Assembly (NCBI GenBank): GCA_036504215.1
Contig: DASXVO010000010.1
Span: 1 to 33,927 of the forward strand
Length of the DNA: 33,927 nt
From: Vicinamibacterales bacterium
GTDB lineage: Bacteria; Acidobacteriota; Vicinamibacteria; Vicinamibacterales; Fen-181
Direction: 5' to 3'
In this document: positions 6,951 to 14,736 of the stretch, in pieces
Layout: each line of letters starts with the position of its first letter
Position numbering within the stretch: the stretch's first letter is position 1
Notes under the pieces: generated by a model
The model's input: only the letters and a program-made list of their open reading frames with translations
Database searches by the model: none
What the model was told of the DNA's origin: nothing
Program-made: the position numbers and the translations under genes

Positions 6951-8744
6951 ATGCCCCCATCCATCCCGGATCAGCCCGTGAACATCAGTCCGACACCCGT
7001 TCGACCGAGCGACCAGCAGCTCCTCACGACCCTGTTCGACCTCGGCCGCCAGGTCACCTCCGTTCTCAACCTCGACGAACTGCTGCAGCGCATCCCGCAG
7101 CTCATCAGCCGGTTGACCGAGTACCAGGCGTTCGCGGTGTATCTCGTCGACGAACGCCGAGGCGATCTCTCGATTGCATACTCGGTCGGCTACCCGGAGG
7201 ACCGGGCTCGCAGCCTCCGGTTGAAGGCGGGGCAGGGCATCGTCGGAAGCTCGGTGGCCGAAGAGCAGCCCATCCTCGTGAACGACGTGCTCACCGACTC
7301 GCGGTACGTCGAGATCGTGCCGGGCACCCGCTCGGAATTGGTGGTTCCGCTGCGCCGCAAGGGCAAGGTGATTGGCGCCCTCAACCTGTTGAGCCCGGCG
7401 GTCGGACAGTTCACCGACCTGGACGAGGCGATCCTGCGGCAGTTCGCGGCGGCGGTCGCGGTCGGCATCGAGAACGCACGCCTCTTCGAGCGCGAGCGCC
7501 AGTACGCGGAAACGCTCGAGACGCTGGCCGAGATCGGCCGCGAGGTGTCCTCGATCCTGGACCTCAATCAACTGCTCACGCGCATCGCGCAGCTCACCAA
7601 GCGCGTCATCGACTACCGCACGTTTGGAATCCTGCTGATCAACGAGGAACGCCACGATCTCGAGATGAAGCTCGCGCTCAAGTACAGCGAGCAGACCACC
7701 GTCGCGCCGGTGAAGGTGGGCGAGGGTCTGGTTGGCTACGCCGCACAACACAAGGAAATCGTGTTGGTGCCGGACGTCGAGAAAGACCCGCGCTACGTCA
7801 AGCTGGTGGACGATGTCCGGTCGGAGCTGGTGATTCCGCTGCTCGTGAAGGATCGGTGCATCGGCGTCATCGACCTCGAAAGCCCGGAGCTGGATGCGTT
7901 CACGAAGAGCCATGCGGAGGTGATGACGCTGCTGGCCGCCCAGGCGGCCGTGGCCATCGAGAACGCGCGGCTCTACGAGACGATTCGCGCGAACGAGGAG
8001 CGCCTCGAGAACGAGTTGCGGTTCGCACAACGCGTGCAGGCCGCATTGCTGCCGCTCGAGTTGCCCAAGCGGATGAAGAGCGTGGATGTCGCCGCCCGCT
8101 TCGCGCCGGCGCGCGAGCTTGGCGGCGACCTCTACGATTACCTGCTTCCCGACGCGAACACGCTCGTGGTCGCGGTTGGTGACGTCTCGGGAAAGGGCGT
8201 GCCGGCCGCCCTCTACGGGGCGTTCGCCGGCGAGCTGATCCGGTCGCGCACGTTCCGCCGCCGCTACACCCCGCAGGGATTCAGCCCGGCCACGGTGCTG
8301 TCGTCGGTGAACACCATTCTCCACGAACGTCAGCTCGAGGAGTACTACTGCACGCTGTGCTACGCGGTGTTCGACATGAAGCGCCGCACGGTGATGCTCG
8401 CGAACTCGGGCTTGCCCTATCCCATCCGGTGCACGGCTGACGGGTGCGCGCCGATCGAATTGGCGGGCGTGCCGCTCGGGTCCTTCGGCGGATCCTCATA
8501 CGACGAGATGACGTTCGACCTCTCATCCGGAGACCTGTTCGTGTTCTGCACGGACGGCATCTACGAGGCGATGAACGGCACCGGCAGCGAGTACGGGTCG
8601 GCACGGCTCATGGAGACGATCGCGCGAGCGCGGCACCTGTCCGCACGCGAGATCGTGGACCAGATCTTCAGCTCGGTGCACGACTTCCGCGGCGACGAGC
8701 CCCCGAACGACGACATGACGGCCGTGGCGGTGCGAATCACGTAA
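6951..8744 (+). CDS. GAF-GAF-PP2C (RsbU/SpoIIE-type) protein phosphatase
   Basis: This 597-residue cytoplasmic protein has two GAF domains, roughly residues 25-180 and 195-350; each ends with a repeated AAVAVGIENARLFE or AAVAIENARLYE segment leading into a helix. A coiled-coil signalling helix (residues about 345-370) joins them to a PPM/PP2C phosphatase with AP.RELGGDLYDY, VGDVSGKGVPAALY, a FCTDGIYEA strand and PNDDMTAVAVR, which give the metal-binding aspartates. Such proteins dephosphorylate STAS-domain anti-sigma antagonists in partner-switching pathways when the GAF domains sense a signal. No STAS antagonist, RsbW-like kinase or sigma factor is in the window, so its partners lie elsewhere. 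The start has no strong ribosome-binding site. Confidence 0.92.
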   Translation: MPPSIPDQPVNISPTPVRPSDQQLLTTLFDLGRQVTSVLNLDELLQRIPQLISRLTEYQAFAVYLVDERRGDLSIAYSVGYPEDRARSLRLKAGQGIVGSSVAEEQPILVNDVLTDSRYVEIVPGTRSELVVPLRRKGKVIGALNLLSPAVGQFTDLDEAILRQFAAAVAVGIENARLFERERQYAETLETLAEIGREVSSILDLNQLLTRIAQLTKRVIDYRTFGILLINEERHDLEMKLALKYSEQTTVAPVKVGEGLVGYAAQHKEIVLVPDVEKDPRYVKLVDDVRSELVIPLLVKDRCIGVIDLESPELDAFTKSHAEVMTLLAAQAAVAIENARLYETIRANEERLENELRFAQRVQAALLPLELPKRMKSVDVAARFAPARELGGDLYDYLLPDANTLVVAVGDVSGKGVPAALYGAFAGELIRSRTFRRRYTPQGFSPATVLSSVNTILHERQLEEYYCTLCYAVFDMKRRTVMLANSGLPYPIRCTADGCAPIELAGVPLGSFGGSSYDEMTFDLSSGDLFVFCTDGIYEAMNGTGSEYGSARLMETIARARHLSAREIVDQIFSSVHDFRGDEPPNDDMTAVAVRIT

Positions 8745-8825
8745 TCGACACGGAGCACGCAGAGAGCGCCGAGACGAACCATGCACGGCTCACGGCCTGC
8801 GGCTCGAGCCCTTGGGAGGAAGACG

Positions 8826-9668
8826 ATGCGGTTTGGATCGAGCCTCGTTCTGCTGCTGCTGGTTCCGACCCTCGCGTCTGCCCAGCCCGCGGCTTCGCCG
8901 GCCAGTCCGTCGGCGGACGTGCTGAAGAAGCAGTTCGCGGCGCGCCTCGAGCAGAACGTCCAGCCCACGGCGTCCACCATCAAGATCGCGATCCTCTACG
9001 AACTGATCAAGCAGGCGGAAGAGGGCAAGCTGAAGCTCGACGACGTCCGGCCGCTCGACCGGAAGAAGGCAGTCGAGGGCAGCGGCGTCCTGTTCAATCT
9101 CGGCACGCCGTCACTGGCGCTGCGCGACTACGCGATGCTGATGATCATCCTGAGCGACAACACCGCCACCAACGTCCTCATGGATGTCGTCGGTATGGAG
9201 GCGGTGACCGCCCGGATGCGAAGCCTCGGCCTGAAGGACACGAAACTGCGGCGCCACATGCTCGACGGCGCGGCGGCCAGGCGCGGCGACGAGAACGTGT
9301 CCTCCGCCGACGAGATCGCGCGGTTGTTCGAGACCTTCTACCGCGGTACGGGCCTGTCGCCTCAGAGTCGCGACGAGGCGCTGCGCATCCTCAAGACGCG
9401 CAACGAGTCGAAGTCCACCCCGGTCATTCGCGCCATTCCGGAAACCGTCGACATCGCCAGCAAGCCGGGCGAACTCGAGGGCGTCCGCGTCGACTCGGGC
9501 ATCGTCTTTGTCGAGAATCGCCCGTACATCATCTCCGTGATGGCGACATACCTGCAGGACGACGATGCCGGAAACAAGGCGATCGAGGACCTGGCGCGAG
9601 TAGCCTACGGGTACTTCAGCCGACTTGCCGCCGGCACGGAATACGGACGACAGATCGGGCGGAACTGA
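8826..9668 (+). CDS. Class A beta-lactamase-fold serine hydrolase with internal deletion
   Basis: The 280-residue protein has a signal peptide (residues 1-20, ending ASAQ) and the motifs of the penicillin-recognising class A fold: S50-T-I-K53 (SxxK), S110-D-N112 (SDN) and K213-P-G215 where enzymes usually have KTG. The Ser-to-KTG distance is normal for class A. By contrast only about 29 mature residues precede Ser50; after the first helix (LKKQFAARLEQ) the sequence jumps to QPTASTIK, so the two beta strands that normally lie between are missing. The reading frame is kept. An upstream GGGAGGA supports ATG 8826. The gene may encode a non-hydrolysing or misfolded relative; I would not call it a resistance gene. 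Confidence 0.78.
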   Translation: MRFGSSLVLLLLVPTLASAQPAASPASPSADVLKKQFAARLEQNVQPTASTIKIAILYELIKQAEEGKLKLDDVRPLDRKKAVEGSGVLFNLGTPSLALRDYAMLMIILSDNTATNVLMDVVGMEAVTARMRSLGLKDTKLRRHMLDGAAARRGDENVSSADEIARLFETFYRGTGLSPQSRDEALRILKTRNESKSTPVIRAIPETVDIASKPGELEGVRVDSGIVFVENRPYIISVMATYLQDDDAGNKAIEDLARVAYGYFSRLAAGTEYGRQIGRN

Positions 9669-10008
9669 GAATGCGGGTCTCGAGCAGGCCGGCGCGCCCT
9701 GGTCTCTGTCCTCTGTCCCCGGGTCCGCGTCCACGGACAAGGACGCCGGGTCGCCATCCGGCCAGACAGCGCCACATTCAGGCCGGATCTTGGGCAAGAC
9801 GACCCGGCACAGGATTTGAAATGACCAGAGGCAGTCGCGCGGAATCGGCGGGATGCACCATTAACTCAGGCAGGCGCTGGCATCGTCGCATCCCGAATTG
9901 TCTGGCAGGGCATCCGGCTTCGCGCGACTGACTTCCACTCATCGAACCGACCTCCAACTCCCACCAACCCGGTGCCCGCCCGACCTAATCGACTGTCCAA
10001 ACGTCTAG
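9669..10008. other. Intergenic stretch without recognisable gene
   Basis: I see no convincing coding pattern, repeat array or RNA here. It ends with an in-frame TAG (10006-10008) directly before the ATG of the truncated PDZ gene, so the missing 5' part of that gene is not present upstream in the same frame. Confidence 0.5.
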
Positions 10009-10464
10009 ATGGAGCTGTCGGTGACGCCGCAGGCACGGTCGGAGGAAGCGCGCGACCGCCTGTTCGACCGGGACCTCGGCTTCGAGATCCAGCGCCAGCT
10101 CGACGAGGGGCTGCGCGCGGTCGCCCGCAGCCCGAGGCTGGGGCATTTCGAGTGGGCGCCTGGTGCCGGCCGCCTGGGCATCGTCGCGCAGGAGCTGACC
10201 CCGCAGTTGACCGAGTTCTTCGGCAGTGGCGGCGTCCTCGTAGCCACGGTCAACCCGAACACCGCCGCTTCGCGCTCGGGCCTGAAGGCGGGCGACATCA
10301 TCTCGTCGGTCAACGGCCAGGCGGTTCGGACCACCGACAACCTCGTGGATCGGCTCCGCGACGTGCCGAACGGCCAGGAAGCCACCCTCGAGATCTACCG
10401 CGACAAGAAGGCGCTGACGATCAAGGTCATGCTGGCGGAGAGGACTGAGCTGGGGGAGGTGTGA
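10009..10464 (+). pseudogene. 5'-truncated PDZ-domain protein
   Basis: The open frame (151 codons) starts MELSVTPQA, which reads like the last strand and exit of a PDZ domain, followed by a linker and then one complete PDZ domain (RLGIVAQELTPQL, then GVLVATVNPNTAASRSGLKAGDIISSVNGQ, ending LEIYRDKKALTIKVML). Proteins of this type usually have a signal peptide and two PDZ domains, or an HtrA protease in front. Here there is neither, and an in-frame stop stands immediately before the ATG. The likely reading is a gene that lost its 5' half. A genuine small cytoplasmic PDZ protein is the alternative, but no ribosome-binding site supports the start. Confidence 0.6.
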
Positions 10465-10467
10465 GCG

Positions 10468-10611
10468 GAGAAAAGTGCTGCGCCAGATGCTACGTGCGGG
10501 TGAAAGGTGCGAGGTGCGAACTGCCGGGTGCGGAACGGCTGCCGGCGCACATTTCACGGGGCGCTCGGCACTTCTCTGCGCGCTTTGAACAGCGCACATA
10601 GCACGCCGCAC
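10468..10611. repeat. GTGC-rich degenerate word repeat
   Basis: The spacer between two converging genes is filled with loosely repeated words built on GTGC (AAGTGCTGCG, GCTACGTGCGG, AAGGTGCGAGGTGCGAA, GGGTGCGG) on the left and with GCAC words (GGCACTTCTC, GCGCACATAGCACG) on the right. The same style recurs at 11904-11990, 23476-23510 and 28361-28482. No protein is supported. Confidence 0.55.
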
Positions 10612-11883
10612 TTATCTCTCTTCAAGAACCAACGTTGCCAGTTGTGCCGCGATGATTGTTGCGATCGCCTGCACGCTGGCGTTGGCTTCGCCGCCGTGGC
10701 GGATTTCTGCGGCCATGGCGCCGACGCATCCGGCGGCGGTGGTGATCGGCGTGACGATGGCGCCGCTGCGGCGGCTGCCGGCCGGGACGACCTCCAATCT
10801 GGAATCTCGGTAGGCCGCCGACACCGCGTTCTCGCCCAGGCGCGGCAGCGCCTGCATCTTGGCCAGCGTGTGCGCGCCGTAGCCATGGCTGAACGCGGGC
10901 CGCAGTTGGTCGCCGCTCACTCCGCCAAGCCATACGACGATGCCCGACGCATCGAGCAGGTCGGCCGCGCGTGACAGGAGTTGGGGCAATTCGCCCGCGT
11001 CCTTGATCCGCGCCATGTCGGAGCACAACCGGGCTGCGCCGGGGAGATCCAGCTGCGCGTCGGTATTGAGCCGAAGGCGCGACTCACTCTGCAGGCCGGC
11101 GGTCAACTGCTCTTCCGATTCCCGTTGCGGTTCGGGGACGACGTCCGGGGTCGGCGGAGCGACGGCTGGCTGCGTGAAATCGAGGTCGAACCCGGACCGC
11201 CCGAGCGCGTCAACGTCCTGCGGCGACGCGGAGTTCAACGACAGGCCAAGGCCCGTTGTCGACGAGGGGTTGTCATCGGCCGCCGCCGGCATGGGCGCAC
11301 GGGGCAGCAGCAGCAGCAACACGGCCAGTGTCAGTCCTGCCGCGCCGAGCAGGGCGTAGACCTGCTGCTCGCGCAGTCGCACCATCGTCCGGTCCGACTC
11401 GGCGACCTGGGCCGTACGCGCACCGGCCAATGCATCGAGCGCGGCGGTGACGTGTTGGCTCGCCTCGCCGAAGACGAGCATCGAGGCGGTGAGCGGCTGG
11501 TTCGAACTGAGAAGCTCGCGGACGCGATCGTCGGTCTTCTCGAACGCGGCGAGCGCATCCCTGGCATTCTTCAGTTCCAGCGCGGTCTCCGGCGCCAGGC
11601 CCGGACGTTCGATCTTCTTCAATGCTGCGTCGGTGTCGAGCCGCAGGCTGCCGACCTTGCTGCTCCAGAAGGCCGGGTCCTGCCCGGCGGCGAGCACGGC
11701 GGCGTGCGCGCCGCGCAATTCGCCAGCCACGATCAGCACGCGCGAGGCCTCGCGATCGAACTGCCGGATCGATTCCCGCGAGGCGGCGAGCCTCTGCTCG
11801 GTCTGGAACACGAAGAACCCTGCGCTGCCCAGTCCGGCCACAGCCAGGAGCACGAGCGCGGTCCTCAGGATCCTGCTGCTCAT
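10612..11883 (-). CDS. Membrane protein with periplasmic helical domain and C-terminal GAF-like domain
   Basis: The 423-residue protein starts with a transmembrane helix (residues about 8-25, LVLLAVAGLGSAGFFVF), followed by a mainly helical, probably periplasmic region (about 30-175), a second transmembrane helix (about 180-200, LLGAAGLTLAVLLLLLP), a disordered Pro/Ser/Asp-rich linker (200-290) and a C-terminal GAF-like domain (about 295-423). The last has ARLCSDMARIKDAGELPQLL, a DASGIVVWLG strand and AIATIIAAQLATLV, features of GAF domains in bacterial sensor proteins. No kinase, cyclase or HAMP/methyl-accepting output follows, so it appears to be a sensor or scaffold without an enzyme of its own. 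Its function is unknown. ATG 11883 is chosen because it opens the hydrophobic signal anchor. Confidence 0.75.
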   Translation of the reverse strand: MSSRILRTALVLLAVAGLGSAGFFVFQTEQRLAASRESIRQFDREASRVLIVAGELRGAHAAVLAAGQDPAFWSSKVGSLRLDTDAALKKIERPGLAPETALELKNARDALAAFEKTDDRVRELLSSNQPLTASMLVFGEASQHVTAALDALAGARTAQVAESDRTMVRLREQQVYALLGAAGLTLAVLLLLLPRAPMPAAADDNPSSTTGLGLSLNSASPQDVDALGRSGFDLDFTQPAVAPPTPDVVPEPQRESEEQLTAGLQSESRLRLNTDAQLDLPGAARLCSDMARIKDAGELPQLLSRAADLLDASGIVVWLGGVSGDQLRPAFSHGYGAHTLAKMQALPRLGENAVSAAYRDSRLEVVPAGSRRSGAIVTPITTAAGCVGAMAAEIRHGGEANASVQAIATIIAAQLATLVLEER

Positions 11884-11903
11884 GGGCAGACGTATTACCA
11901 CAA

Positions 11904-11990
11904 AAGGGTGCGAAGTGCTACGTGCGAAGTGGTATGTGCGCGGGAATGTGCCAGGTGCTGGTGCCAGGTGCCGGACTGCCCTGTCCCGCC
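11904..11990. repeat. GTGC-rich degenerate word repeat
   Basis: Loose repeats such as GGGTGCGAAGTGCTACG, GTGCGAAGTGG and CCAGGTGCTGGTGCCAGG fill the spacer between the GAF-like membrane protein gene and the ccdA stop codon. They belong to the same dispersed family as those at 10468 and 28361. Confidence 0.5.
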
Positions 11991-12067
11991 TGGGGCTGCC
12001 TGCGGGACCGCGCATTTCGCGGTGGGGCGCGGCCGCCAGTCCACCAGTCCGCCTTCCCGCCTTCTGG

Positions 12068-12841
12068 TCAGATCTGCGGCAGATATGGCTGCAGGAAGTT
12101 CGTGATGATGGTCAGGCGGTTGAGGAGCATCAGGAGGCCGATGGCGATCAGGAGCACGCCCGAGACGACCTCAATCGCGTGGTAGTACTTGCGGATCCGC
12201 GCGAAGGCCGCGAAGAACTTGTTGATGGCGAGAGCGGTCAGCAGGAACGGCACGCCAAGGCCCGCCGAGTACGCGGCCAGCATCACCACGCCCTGCATCA
12301 CGCTGTCCTGCGCGCCGGCGATCGTCAGGATGCCGCCGAGGATCGGGCCGATGCACGGCGTCCAGCCGAATGCGAACGCGATGCCCACGAGCGCTGCGCC
12401 GAACAACCCGGTCGGCCGCGCCTTGGTCTGCGCGCGCTTCTCGTAGTCCAGGAAACCCAGGCGGAACACGCCCATCATGTGCAGGCCGAGCACGATCAGC
12501 ACGGCGCCGGCCACGTAGGCGATCCTGGACTTGTAGGACCCCAGCATCGCGCCGACCGCGCTGGCTGTGGCGCCGAATGCCACGAACACCAACGAGAAGC
12601 CAACGACAAAGGCGATCGACGTGAGAACGATGCGCCGGGTGGCGCCCTGTTCCACGGCGCCGGGCTGGCCGCGCATCTGATCGAGCGTCGCCCCTGAGAT
12701 GAACGAGATGTAACCGGGAATCAGCGGCAGCACGCAGGGTGAGACGAACGACAGCACGCCGCCGACGAACGCGACGAGCAGCGAGAGGGGCGACAGCGTG
12801 TCGAGCGACACGCGCTGGAGCAAGGCGGTCAGTGATTCCAT
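12068..12841 (-). CDS. ccdA: Cytochrome c biogenesis protein CcdA
   Basis: This 257-residue polytopic membrane protein carries reducing equivalents from cytoplasmic thioredoxin to periplasmic thiol proteins for cytochrome c maturation. The six-helix, two-repeat CcdA/DsbD core is clear: LSLLVAFVGGVLSFVSPCVLPLIPGYISF contains the first redox cysteine in its PCVLP setting (about residues 33-37), and FAFGWTPCIGPILGGIL contains the second in the matching PCIGP setting. A cytoplasmic loop with LDYEKRAQTKARPTG separates the halves. It follows the NuoG-like gene by 16 bases on the same strand, so the two are probably cotranscribed. No thioredoxin-like ResA/CcmG partner is in the window. Confidence 0.92.
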   Translation of the reverse strand: MESLTALLQRVSLDTLSPLSLLVAFVGGVLSFVSPCVLPLIPGYISFISGATLDQMRGQPGAVEQGATRRIVLTSIAFVVGFSLVFVAFGATASAVGAMLGSYKSRIAYVAGAVLIVLGLHMMGVFRLGFLDYEKRAQTKARPTGLFGAALVGIAFAFGWTPCIGPILGGILTIAGAQDSVMQGVVMLAAYSAGLGVPFLLTALAINKFFAAFARIRKYYHAIEVVSGVLLIAIGLLMLLNRLTIITNFLQPYLPQI

Positions 12842-12857
12842 ACGACAGGGCCAGGAG

Positions 12858-14630
12858 TCAGGAGCTGGCTTCCTCCGAATCCTTGAACTTGACTGGCGGC
12901 AGGTCCTTGAAGAGCGAGTCCCACTTCTGGCGCTCGGAGGGATTCGACGTCTGGAGCCAGTTCTTCGCGACGGTCGGGCGCGCGAACGTGACGTGCGCGA
13001 GGCCCGCATAGCCCGGGCGGTCGGACATCGCTGCGCCGATGTCGGCGCGGATTCCGGCCGAGTTGGTGTAGATGGCGGCCACGCCGATCGTCAGGCCGAA
13101 GTTCTGCAGGACCCGCCAGTCCTCCATGGCGTCGCCGGGCGGCGCCACGGCCTGCGCAGCAGCCTGCACGCGGCCCTGGTCGTTCGTGTAGCACGCGTCC
13201 TTTTCAAGGTAGCTGGCGCCGGGCAGGACGAAGTCGGCCGCGCGGGCGAGGTCCGACATGAGCACACCCTGGACGACGAGTGCCTTCACGCGTCCGCTTC
13301 GCCGCGCCTCGATGAGCCAGGAGACCTCGCCCATGGAGCCGGCCGGGCCCGGGTCGAGCACGTAGACGGCCGCCACGTGTCCCGCCTCGACCGCCGCACG
13401 CAGTTCCGACAGATCCGCCTCGCCCGATGTCGTCTCGACAACATTCAGGCCGAGATCGCGCGCGCCGTTGCGATTCGGAGCGTCGACGCGCGGCACCGTG
13501 AACTTCACGCGGGCCGGCTGCTTCTTCTCGCTCATGCGCCAGCTCACGGCGATCCGCTGTTCAGCGCCATCACCCTGGACGCTGCGCGCGATCCGACCGA
13601 GAACCGCGAGTTCCTCGAGCGAGGCATGCGCCGACACGAGGAACCTGGTGCCGTCGCGCGCCACATCGCCGAGCGCTGCCATCGCATGGCGAAGCGCCAC
13701 CATCACGTCGTACCAACTCGACGGCTGCAGTACGCCCGCCGCGTCGCGCACGAGCGGGTGCGTGAGCCGGTCGTCGCCTTCGACGAAGTGGTAGTCGAAG
13801 CGCCCGATGTCGCACATCCAGAACTCGTTGACTTCCGGCTCGAACCGCGGCGTGATGCGGGCGATCCGCGGGCCCTTTGCCCACTCGGGCTTGGCGCGCA
13901 GCCACGCGGTGATGTTGCAGCCCTTCGAGCAGAGCGTGCAGATGGTGTCGACGGCCACCGGGTTGTCCCACGGCCGCGACTTGAACCGGTAGTCACGCGT
14001 CGTGATCGCGCCCACCGGGCAGACATCCATCAGGTTGCCGCTCAGCAGCGAGTGGACGCCCTCTTCCTGGAAGGTGACGATCTGGCTGCCGTAACCGCGG
14101 TCCTGGATGGAGATCTGCGCGTCGCCGTCCACGTCCTTCATGAACCGCACGCAGCGTGTGCACAGGATGCAGCGCTGCCGGTTCAGCATCAGCGTCGGAC
14201 CGAAATCGACGTCGCCCTTCACCCCTTCGCCGTCGAACACACGTCGCGGGAAGTCCATCCGGCTGGCGTCCGGGCCGAACGTGTAGGAGTAGTCCTGCAG
14301 CGGGCACTCGCCGCCCTTGTCGCACACCGGGCAGTCGAGAGGGTGGTTGAGCAGCAGGAACTCGAACACGGAAGCACGCGCCGCAACGACCTCTGGCGAC
14401 TGCGTGTCCACGACCATCCCGTCGGCGCAGATCGTCGAGCACGCCGTCTGCAACTTCGGCATCTTCTCGATGCGGACGATGCAGACGCGGCAGGAGCCAT
14501 CCACGCCGAGCGCCGGATGGTAGCAGTAGTGGGGAATATGGATGCCGTTCTCGATTGCCGCCTGGAGGACGGTCTTCCCCTTCCCGACCGTGAGGGCACG
14601 GCCGTCAATGCTCAACGTGACGGTGTCCAT
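12858..14630 (-). CDS. nuoG: NuoG-like NADH-quinone oxidoreductase iron-sulfur subunit
   Basis: The 590-residue protein has the NuoG/HoxU order of cofactor sites: an N-terminal 2Fe-2S ferredoxin domain (CYHPALGVDGSCRVC, about residues 36-50, and a later Cys), the NuoG-specific HPLDCPVCDKGGECPLQ site, a 4Fe-4S ferredoxin region (RCILCTRCVRF and NLMDVCPVGAI), then a 4Fe-4S domain (ICTLCSKGCNI) leading into a shortened molybdopterin-oxidoreductase-like part. It is far shorter than the about 900-residue E. coli subunit but fits the short forms. The enzyme feeds NADH electrons to quinone in the membrane arm. No other nuo gene is visible, so the rest of complex I is elsewhere. No Shine-Dalgarno sequence precedes ATG 14630, while TATTAT (14639-14644) lies eight bases upstream. 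Confidence 0.9.
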   Translation of the reverse strand: MDTVTLSIDGRALTVGKGKTVLQAAIENGIHIPHYCYHPALGVDGSCRVCIVRIEKMPKLQTACSTICADGMVVDTQSPEVVAARASVFEFLLLNHPLDCPVCDKGGECPLQDYSYTFGPDASRMDFPRRVFDGEGVKGDVDFGPTLMLNRQRCILCTRCVRFMKDVDGDAQISIQDRGYGSQIVTFQEEGVHSLLSGNLMDVCPVGAITTRDYRFKSRPWDNPVAVDTICTLCSKGCNITAWLRAKPEWAKGPRIARITPRFEPEVNEFWMCDIGRFDYHFVEGDDRLTHPLVRDAAGVLQPSSWYDVMVALRHAMAALGDVARDGTRFLVSAHASLEELAVLGRIARSVQGDGAEQRIAVSWRMSEKKQPARVKFTVPRVDAPNRNGARDLGLNVVETTSGEADLSELRAAVEAGHVAAVYVLDPGPAGSMGEVSWLIEARRSGRVKALVVQGVLMSDLARAADFVLPGASYLEKDACYTNDQGRVQAAAQAVAPPGDAMEDWRVLQNFGLTIGVAAIYTNSAGIRADIGAAMSDRPGYAGLAHVTFARPTVAKNWLQTSNPSERQKWDSLFKDLPPVKFKDSEEASS

Positions 14631-14644
14631 ATACGGCGATAATA

Positions 14645-14690
14645 ACAGGAGTCAGGAGTCAGGAGCCAGGAGCCTGGAGTCAGCCGTCAA
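14645..14690. repeat. Degenerate CAGGAGT word repeat
   Basis: CAGGAGTCAGGAGTCAGGAG followed by CCAGGAGCCTGGAGTC lies upstream of the NuoG-like gene. A similar phrase, GGCCAGGAGTCAGGAGC, is at 12848-12864 across the nuoG/ccdA junction. This is another of the short intergenic word families in this genome. Confidence 0.5.
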
Positions 14691-14736
14691 GGGGCAGGCC
14701 TTCGCGGCCTCGGTGGCCTCGGCGTCGAACCGTGAT

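Noticed and set aside
8826-9668. Antibiotic-resistance beta-lactamase
   Set aside because: The KTG box is KPG, the first strands are missing and the typical Glu166 motif is not clear, so resistance activity cannot be claimed.
9690-9760. Short hairpin GTCCG/CGGAC in the spacer after the beta-lactamase-fold gene
   Set aside because: Only a 5-bp stem in GC-rich DNA; expected by chance.
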